Shown piece after piece: positions 25,664 through 31,334 of a stretch of DNA of 35,933 bases (positions are counted from its first letter, which is position 1; each line of letters starts with the position of its first letter). The stretch is from contig JAJDJP010000018.1 in the NCBI GenBank assembly GCA_030267215.1, positions 1-35,933 on the forward strand. The letters are read 5' to 3'. The stretch is from Ruminococcaceae bacterium OttesenSCG-928-A16 (lineage in GTDB: Bacteria; Bacillota; Clostridia; Oscillospirales; Ruminococcaceae). Below the pieces are notes generated by a model that was given only the letters and a program-made list of their open reading frames with translations, searched no databases and was not told where the DNA came from. The translations under genes were made by a program, and so were the position numbers.

Positions 25664-26688
25664 GGATAAAAAAACAAACACAAATTAAAAAGAACGGCCT
25701 TATCATTCGGCTGGCAATTATTGTAATTGCCCTTGCCGCACTGGTAATATTGCCAAACTTTTTGTCTGCAACCCGCATGACGATGATTAGCCGGATTATG
25801 GTATTTTCGGTGTATGCCATGGCGTACGATATCCTGCGCGGGTATACTGGGTTTATCCACCTTGGGTTTGCGCTGTTTATAGGCGGCGGTGCTTATTTTG
25901 TGGGCATTTTGTTTGTGCGGGTGGCAACCAGTTGGCCCATGCTGCTGCTTGCCATTTTGGGCACAGTTGTCTACTCTATTTTTTGGGCGCTGTTGGTGGG
26001 CAAGGTGGCGGCGTCGGGTGGCTCGGTGCTTGCCACCGCCATGATTACTATGGCCTTTGGCGAAATTATGCGTAACATGATGGAGCGCTGGCGCACCGTT
26101 ACCAATGGCGCCGATGGCCTGAACTACAAAACGCCCTTCCCGTTTAGCAACCGCACCTTTATGTATTACCTTTGCTTTGCCTTTATGGTTGTTATGCTGG
26201 TGGTGCTGTTCCGGTTCATCAATTCGCCCACCGGCCGTGTGCTGCAAGGCATACGCGAAAACGAGCAACGGGCAGTATTTTTGGGTTACAACACCAACCG
26301 TGCACGCACCATTGCGCTGCTAGTAGCAGGCATTGCCGCCGGGCTTTCGGGCATTGTGTACGGCCTGCTTAACCGGTTTGTTAACACCGATTTGCTGAAT
26401 ATGCAGATGACCTATAATGCTATGCTGTACTCGTTAATTGGCGGTACCGGCACGCTATATGGCTCTATAGTGGGCAGCACGGTGGTCATTTTCTTCCAAG
26501 ATTTACTGCTGAATCTGCGCTCGCTTCACCCCATTTTTGAGCGTTGGCTGCTGTTTTTTGGCGCATTGTACATTGCTGTTATTATGTATATGCCCCAGGG
26601 CATTGTTGGTTTTTACAACAGCTGGAAAGAAAAGCGCATGCATAAAAAAATGGCGCAAGGTGCTGTTGTAAGCCAAGAAAAACAATAG
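25660..26688 (+). CDS. livM: Branched-chain amino acid-type ABC transporter permease LivM
   Basis: A 342-residue membrane permease with about 9-10 hydrophobic segments. YDILRGYTGFIHLGFALFIGGG is the LivM domain opening. The segment GRVLQGIRENEQRAVFLGYN is the conserved cytoplasmic coupling region. The start overlaps the livH stop, so the two are translationally coupled. The basic tail is typical. It ends the operon just before a two-way terminator. Confidence 0.95.
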   Translation: MRIKKQTQIKKNGLIIRLAIIVIALAALVILPNFLSATRMTMISRIMVFSVYAMAYDILRGYTGFIHLGFALFIGGGAYFVGILFVRVATSWPMLLLAILGTVVYSIFWALLVGKVAASGGSVLATAMITMAFGEIMRNMMERWRTVTNGADGLNYKTPFPFSNRTFMYYLCFAFMVVMLVVLFRFINSPTGRVLQGIRENEQRAVFLGYNTNRARTIALLVAGIAAGLSGIVYGLLNRFVNTDLLNMQMTYNAMLYSLIGGTGTLYGSIVGSTVVIFFQDLLLNLRSLHPIFERWLLFFGALYIAVIMYMPQGIVGFYNSWKEKRMHKKMAQGAVVSQEKQ

Positions 26689-26720
26689 ATTACCGATAAC
26701 CCCTCGTATAGTTTAGAACC

Positions 26721-26758
26721 ACAAAAGCAGCCCCGCCAACCGGCGGGGCTGCTTTTGT
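26721..26758. terminator. Bidirectional terminator between livM and tetR
   Basis: A 17-bp perfect stem (ACAAAAGCAGCCCCGCC / GGCGGGGCTGCTTTTGT) with loop AACC. A-rich and T-rich ends serve the convergent livM and tetR genes. Confidence 0.92.
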
Positions 26759-26775
26759 ATAAATATGGAAACCAA

Positions 26776-27432
26776 TTATTTTTTGGTGTCCGGCTTTTCT
26801 ATAAATAAGCCCTTGTCAAAAATATCCATCATGTCGTCTACTACACGGTACAGTCGTTCATCGTTTAGTGGGGTGGGCGGCCCAAAGGTAATATATTTGT
26901 GGGCCAAAAAGTTGCTGGCACCCATCAAAACATAGCTGGCTACTTCTAAATTTACCGGCCGCACTTCGCCGGTGCGCACGGCATCGCCCAACCGTTTTTC
27001 GTACTGTTTGCCAAAATCATCATAATAATCAATAAAAAGCTCTGGCGCAACAAATAAAGACTGCCACACGATGGAAAAAATGGCGGGGTTTTCAATGCAA
27101 AAATCAAAAAATAGCTTCATACCCTCCCGCTCCATAGCGCGGCGGCTATCAAGCTCCATACCGGCAAGCTGCACCGCAATATATTTGCGCAATTTGCGCC
27201 CATATTGCAACACCATGTATTTATATAGGCTTAGCTTGTCGGTAAAATAAATATAAAAGCCACCAATCGAAATCCCCGCGCGCATCACAATTTCGCTAAC
27301 GCTGGCGCTGTAGTAGCTTTTTTCGGCAAATAATTCTTCGGCGGCCTGGCATAAGCGGGCCAGGGTTTCTTCGCCTTTTTTTGTTTTGGGCTTTGCTTTT
27401 AGCAAGCTATCTGCAGTGGTGGTAGATGCCAT
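26776..27432 (-). CDS. TetR/AcrR family transcriptional regulator
   Basis: A 218-residue protein. The N-terminal DNA-binding domain (about 17-75) has the family helix-turn-helix ASVSEIVMRAGISIGGFYIYF; the C-terminal domain is helical and binds an inducer. The start at 27432 is preferred because GAAGGGA lies upstream; a longer frame from 27474 would run into its own operator. A consensus promoter and a 27-base dyad at its start point to self-repression. Related sites lie at the liv and KAS III-like promoters, so it probably represses transport and CoA-enzyme genes together. An acyl-CoA or the transported acid is a plausible inducer. Confidence 0.92.
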   Translation of the reverse strand: MASTTTADSLLKAKPKTKKGEETLARLCQAAEELFAEKSYYSASVSEIVMRAGISIGGFYIYFTDKLSLYKYMVLQYGRKLRKYIAVQLAGMELDSRRAMEREGMKLFFDFCIENPAIFSIVWQSLFVAPELFIDYYDDFGKQYEKRLGDAVRTGEVRPVNLEVASYVLMGASNFLAHKYITFGPPTPLNDERLYRVVDDMMDIFDKGLFIEKPDTKK

Positions 27433-27472
27433 ACCCACAGTCCCTTCTTTCGTTAAATTTGCGCCAAAAACC

Positions 27473-27499
27473 ACATGAAATATGATTCTACATTCATGT
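27473..27499 (-). promoter_or_regulatory. TetR autoregulatory operator
   Basis: Perfect 7-base arms ACATGAA and TTCATGT are separated by 13 bases with TGATTC in the middle. It lies at the predicted transcription start of the tetR gene. Confidence 0.65.
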
Positions 27500-27503
27500 A
27501 ATT

Positions 27504-27532
27504 ATGGTACCACTTGCAGCGGTGGCTGTCAA
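27504..27532 (-). promoter_or_regulatory. Promoter of the tetR gene
   Basis: On the minus strand, TTGACA (27527-27532), a 17-base spacer and TACCAT (27504-27509). The start is near 27497. Confidence 0.8.
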
Positions 27533-27595
27533 GCAAATATAAAGGCGAAATTTGCTGGTTTATGGGCTTTTTTGGTGTGCGCATGCGTTTTTTAA

Positions 27596-27907
27596 AATGG
27601 CTTAAATGCCCCCAAATTTGCCGCCACTGGCTGGCAATACACCTTTACCCTACATAAATACGATACCGCTGGCAACGAAATAAGCTACACGATAGATGAA
27701 AAGCCGGTGGCTGGCTATGGCAAATTTGTAAACGGGTATAACCTAATTAACACCTACGGCTATACCGATGGCCAGCGCCCGCCCCAAACGGGGGACAGCA
27801 CCAACCTTGTGCTAGCCATAAGCCTAATGGCCCTTAGCCTGGCCTTAATGGTGGCAGTGTTGGTGGTGCGCCGCCGTGCCAAAAGCAAACACCGCCATGG
27901 CTGGTAG
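27596..27907 (+). pseudogene. C-terminal remnant of a Cna_B-type, sortase-anchored surface protein
   Basis: A 103-codon frame directly after a stop, with no start codon, RBS or signal peptide at its head. It encodes the last strands of a Cna_B domain: TGWQYTFTLHKYDTAGNE, ISYTIDEKPVAGY, then FVNGYNLINTY. A linker, PPQTGDS, a membrane helix and a RRRAKSKHRHGW tail follow. Intact proteins of this kind have hundreds of residues before this point, so it is a 5'-truncated relic. The sorting motif PPQTG departs from LPxTG at position 1. A strong terminator still follows it. Confidence 0.8.
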
Positions 27908-27973
27908 TAGCAGGCCAGCAACCCTTATACCCTGTTAGCTTAAAATAAATACCCAATAAAAATAATTAAGGGC

Positions 27974-28012
27974 AAAAACCCGCAACCAGCTTTTAGCTGG
28001 TTGCGGGTTTTT
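27974..28012. terminator. Bidirectional terminator
   Basis: A perfect 17-bp stem (AAAAACCCGCAACCAGC / GCTGGTTGCGGGTTTTT) with loop TTTTA. It serves the surface-protein remnant on the + strand and the unknown gene on the - strand. Confidence 0.93.
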
Positions 28013-28085
28013 ATACCAAAAGTATTTTTTAATTATTTTATACACATATTTAAAGCGGTACAGTGTAATAAAGCTTTATAGGGCG

Positions 28086-29042
28086 CTATTTTTGCGCTTG
28101 GTTTAACAGCCGAATGCAAAGATAGGATAAGTAGGGCGACGCCGTTTTTTTCTGCCCAAAATCCCATCCTTTGCACTTTTGGTAAACCGATTCAGGCACG
28201 AAAAGGCCATCTGCATTCTGTTTTTGCCGTATCAAATCCAACATTTCGCAAAACCGGGCATCGGTTTTTACAAAATCGAACTTACTTAAAAGGCTGGTAA
28301 CGCTTACAATGTCGTACCATATGGCGGGGGCTTTCAATTTGCGAAAATCGGTACCCATATAAAACATATACGGGTGCCGTTCAAGGCTGTTCTCCCACAA
28401 AGAAAGAAGCACCTCTGTTCCGTTTTTTACAATATCGCTGCTTTGGTACTCCTCAATTTCAGATAATAACCGCAGCATAATAAAGGTTGCATATGGGCAG
28501 CAATCGCCTTTTCGCCCTGGGCCTCTAAAGGTGCCATGCTCCTCCGACACTGCACAGGGGAAGCCCTGCTTTTGGTACAAGCCAAGCAAATGCGTTACCC
28601 CCTGCCGAATATGCTGCCGATAGTTAACCTTGGCCTTAAGCAGCGCCATTAGCAACAGGGGTGCGTCGCACAGGCACCAGCCAAACACATCTTCGCCTTT
28701 GCCACCGTAATGGGGCGGGATATTGGTTTTTGATTGGTATACGCCGTTTTTATCTTTGTGGCACATAATTTGGGCAACGGCGCTTTCAATTTGGGGTACA
28801 TCCGTGCCAAACCCAATGTCAAGCAAAAATAGCAGCTTGTGTATAGAGAGTTCGGGGTCTTTATGGTTTTTAACGATGGTATTATGAAAGTCAGTAATAT
28901 CATTTAGATAAGCCTGAATTTTAGGGTCTTGCAACGCTTCTTCTTTTAAGGTAAGCAAATCATCTTCGTTTTCGTTTAATGCATGTAACCGAATTGCGTA
29001 TTGCAACCATGGCTCGCTTATGGGTAATAGCTGCTTAAACAT
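28086..29042 (-). CDS. Unknown protein with possible alpha/alpha-barrel (prenyltransferase/squalene cyclase-like) repeats
   Basis: A 318-residue soluble protein without a signal peptide, which I do not recognise as a named family. The spacing of helices and blocks such as LIRQKQNADGLFVPES, KGWDFGQK and PYLSYLCIRLL resembles the QNxDG repeats of the terpenoid-cyclase/prenyltransferase fold. The cysteines (for example WCLCDAP, KGDCCPY) and conserved-looking His/Asp residues could bind metal; this is a guess. AGGGAGG lies 8 bases before the ATG. It stands alone, between a surface-protein relic and the sigma-factor gene. Confidence 0.8.
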   Translation of the reverse strand: MFKQLLPISEPWLQYAIRLHALNENEDDLLTLKEEALQDPKIQAYLNDITDFHNTIVKNHKDPELSIHKLLFLLDIGFGTDVPQIESAVAQIMCHKDKNGVYQSKTNIPPHYGGKGEDVFGWCLCDAPLLLMALLKAKVNYRQHIRQGVTHLLGLYQKQGFPCAVSEEHGTFRGPGRKGDCCPYATFIMLRLLSEIEEYQSSDIVKNGTEVLLSLWENSLERHPYMFYMGTDFRKLKAPAIWYDIVSVTSLLSKFDFVKTDARFCEMLDLIRQKQNADGLFVPESVYQKCKGWDFGQKKTASPYLSYLCIRLLNQAQK

Positions 29043-29079
29043 TCCATCGCCTCCCTTTTAAAAACCACATCTTTTGGTT

Positions 29080-29108
29080 ATTTTATCATAGGCGGGGGCA
29101 TAACCCAA
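29080..29108 (-). promoter_or_regulatory. Putative promoter of the unknown gene
   Basis: On the minus strand, TTGGGT (29103-29108), a 17-base spacer and TAAAAT (29080-29085) preceded by TGA as an extended -10. Confidence 0.4.
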
Positions 29109-29482
29109 GCTTTTTTATTTACAGGCAATTTTTGTATAGAACAACCATTTGGCGGGTGTTTAGCGGCCTAAAAATAAGCTTTGCACAGTGGGCTTGCATA
29201 TATATGTAATGGCAAAGGTAAAAGAACAAATAGCCTACGTGGCAAAAGGGATGCGGCAATTGCCTCATCTCTTTTCAGTTTATAAAGGCATACCCACACA
29301 AAATGTAAAGGCCTTGTTATGGCAAGCATGTACTCAAAGGCCTGTTTTGCTATAAATTTGCATTATAAAGCACAACAGAACCATTTTAAATATAGGTGCC
29401 ACCCCCTAAACCCCAGTGCAGAAGAATGCCCAAAATATGGTAAACTACATGCAGCAGAGTTTTTTTGAATGGGGGCAATAAA

Positions 29483-29614
29483 ATGGCAGACATAAGGGAA
29501 CCGGCTTGCCACTGTGGCACAACAAAGGTAAAACCATTTTTTAAATGGAACACGAGAATGCATGGTTTTAAAAGGCGAAATGCCAAAATTAGTCTATCTT
29601 TAGTAGGGTTTTAG
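29483..29614 (+). CDS. Possible small protein (43 residues)
   Basis: An ATG with GGGGG seven bases upstream opens a basic 43-residue frame with a CHCG motif (residues 9-12) and a Lys/Arg-rich middle. No membrane segment is clear and nothing is recognised. The short DNA piece AAATGGAACACGA within it recurs near the start of the giant adhesin gene (about 31347), so it may instead be decayed adhesin DNA. Confidence 0.2.
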   Translation: MADIREPACHCGTTKVKPFFKWNTRMHGFKRRNAKISLSLVGF

Positions 29615-29662
29615 AAGTAAAAATTGTGCAAAACGCCAAAAAAATAAAAATTTTACAATTAT

Positions 29663-29692
29663 TTCGCAATGTTGCAAAAAAGCTACGTCTAA
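29663..29692 (+). promoter_or_regulatory. Putative ECF-like promoter of the sigma-factor gene
   Basis: CGTCTAA (29686-29692) resembles the CGTC -10 of ECF promoters. A weak -35-like TTCGCAAT starts at 29663. The CTA core lies 26 bases after the -35 start, as in the pilus and giant-adhesin upstream regions. This fits self-activation by the sigma factor. Confidence 0.35.
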
Positions 29693-29731
29693 TTATATAG
29701 GCAGGCAAATCTGCCCCTGGGGGGAACGTAT

Positions 29732-30904
29732 ATGAAAAACAAGAAAGAGAAGCACGTAGTAAGCCTTATAAAAAAAGCCGTTAAAGGCAATAAAGAAGCA
29801 TTTGGCGCCCTGTATGAACTGAAAGCGCGGGAAGTTATTTATTTGTGCCTGCGCGAGATGGGAAATATTGAGGACGGAAAAGATGCTGCGCAGGAAGTTT
29901 TTATTAGAATGCACCAAGGCATTACCAGCTTGCGCAGCCCCCAAGCTTTTAACGTATGGCTTAATCGTGTAATTTTGTCCACATGTAACGATATGAGGCG
30001 AAAAAACATGAGGCAACCGATGAATGCATACGATGATGCGCTGGAAAAAGAGATTATTGTTGATTTTACCAGCGCAATGCCGGCAGATTTTGTGGAAAAA
30101 GAAGAAAACCGCAAGCTGATTGTAGAACTGGTAGATGCCTTGCCCCCCAAATACCGCCGGTGTGTATGGCTGCACTACTACCAAAAATTAACCTATGCCG
30201 AAATTGCCCAGGTGCTGGATATACCGCAAGACGCAGTGAACAACAACCTGCGTATGGCACGGCAATATTTAAAAGCCGAAATTGAAAAAAGGTATGGAGA
30301 TTACCACAATTTAGCGGCTGTACCTGCTGTGGCAATGGGCCCGGCTTTGGTAGAGGTATTTAAAAGCTCGGCTGCGGCCGAAGTGCCCAAAGCCCTGTTG
30401 CAAGAGTGCCTTGCCAAAGCAAGCCTGGGTGCAGGTTTGCCGGTTGCAAAAGCAGCAATGGGCACCGCAACCAAAGTTTTGGTGGGCCTGCTTACAGTTG
30501 TGTTCACAGGCACGGTGGCCTTTGCGGCCTATGCAGTGCCCTGGCAAACCCTGTTTGCCCCCCAAACTAGCAACACGCAAAGCCAAATTACCGCCCAAAG
30601 CCAAATGGCCCAAAGCAGCCCGGCATTGCCCACAACGTTGGCCGGGCAGGTAAACCTGCCCACGCAGGCAGATGGCACGCCGGCCAAACTAGCGCAAGAC
30701 GCACAAATTGTGCTATTGGCCCCAAACCAGCAGCAGGTGGCAACGGCGCCGCTTTTGGCAAACGGTAGCTTTATGTTTACAAATTTAAACCTGCCCCAAA
30801 CAGGGGCCTATACCCTGCGGGTTGTGCAAAACCAGCAGGGTAGCGGGGTAATGGTAGACGACCTGATAATTACCTTAACCGAAGATGGAACATGGCAGCT
30901 TTAG
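29732..30904 (+). CDS. ECF-type sigma-70 factor fused to a membrane anchor and an outside beta-sandwich-like domain
   Basis: A 390-residue protein. Sigma region 2 (about 15-90) includes DAAQEVFIRMHQ and the -10-recognition end. Sigma region 4 (about 128-185) includes PPKYRRCVWLHYYQKLTYAEIAQ. A hinge (about 190-245) leads to one membrane helix (about 247-268). A Q/S/T-rich linker (275-303) is followed by a C-terminal domain (304-390) with AQIVLLAP, NGSFMFTNLNLPQTGAYTLRVV, which looks like a prealbumin/CarboxypepD- or Cna_B-type fold. The N-terminus would face the cytoplasm and the last domain the outside. No separate anti-sigma gene is adjacent. It precedes the giant adhesin gene. Control of surface proteins in response to an outside signal, perhaps by proteolytic release, is inferred. 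GGGGGGA lies 6 bases before the ATG. Confidence 0.88.
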   Translation: MKNKKEKHVVSLIKKAVKGNKEAFGALYELKAREVIYLCLREMGNIEDGKDAAQEVFIRMHQGITSLRSPQAFNVWLNRVILSTCNDMRRKNMRQPMNAYDDALEKEIIVDFTSAMPADFVEKEENRKLIVELVDALPPKYRRCVWLHYYQKLTYAEIAQVLDIPQDAVNNNLRMARQYLKAEIEKRYGDYHNLAAVPAVAMGPALVEVFKSSAAAEVPKALLQECLAKASLGAGLPVAKAAMGTATKVLVGLLTVVFTGTVAFAAYAVPWQTLFAPQTSNTQSQITAQSQMAQSSPALPTTLAGQVNLPTQADGTPAKLAQDAQIVLLAPNQQQVATAPLLANGSFMFTNLNLPQTGAYTLRVVQNQQGSGVMVDDLIITLTEDGTWQL

Positions 30905-31334
30905 GCGGCGGCACCCTTAGGTAAGCGCCAATTAAATGCCAACCATGTTTGCCGGCCTTTATGGCGGGCGCCTTTGTTGCCTCTAACAACTGTTTTGTGT
31001 AGCCGCAGGATGGTGGCACCCCCCAGAGCCACCCACCTTTGCCAACCCAAAATGGTTTATCTGAGGATAAATTTCCCGATGTAACAACGCCGGGAGCATT
31101 ATCACCTTCTAGCCCGGCGCGTGTGTGCTGGCCTGCCTCCCCCAGGGCGGGCTGCACACACGCCGCCATGGGCGGAAGGGGATTTTGAAAAAGTAACGAA
31201 TTTTTGTAATTTTTTTTGACCGGGTTTTGACCATGCCCATCTATAATGAATTTCAAATAAACCAATTTATCGTTTTATCGCCATAAAAACCACAAAAGCA
31301 AAAGCAAAATACTTAGTGTTAAAGGGGAATAACA
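30905..31334. other. Intergenic region between sigma factor and giant adhesin
   Basis: A 430-base gap. A long imperfect hairpin (31115-31165; core CGTGTGTGC / GCACACACG with inner GC pairs) may end the sigma-gene message, though no T-run follows directly. A promoter-like region and the adhesin RBS (AAAGGGGA) lie in the last 130 bases. The rest shows nothing I can name. Confidence 0.5.
31215..31246 (+). promoter_or_regulatory. Putative promoter of the giant adhesin gene
   Basis: TTTGACCG (31215) and CATCTATAAT, with its CTA core 26 bases after the first T. The sigma-A reading (TTGACC, 20-base gap, TATAAT at 31242-31247) has too long a spacer. The ECF-like reading matches the pilus upstream region in spacing. 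Confidence 0.4.

Larger units (their letters stand above)
29043..29731. other. Long gene-poor stretch upstream of the sigma-factor gene
   Basis: This 689-base AT-rich region holds the promoter of the minus-strand unknown gene, a possible 43-residue frame (29483-29614) and the sigma-gene promoter. A small hairpin GGCAG / CTGCC (29700-29715) lies in the sigma leader. Between about 29110 and 29460 I see no gene or strong hairpin. It may be degraded sequence. Confidence 0.5.

Noticed and set aside
25354-26268. Antisense open frame of about 300 codons over livH/livM
   Set aside because: It lies entirely opposite two well-defined permease genes, has no RBS, and its His/Asn/Lys-rich composition is what the reverse strand of such codons gives.
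30870-31265. Minus-strand frame of 131 codons between the sigma and adhesin genes
   Set aside because: It overlaps the end of the sigma gene and a strong hairpin, has no RBS or recognisable motif, and starts within a promoter-like region.
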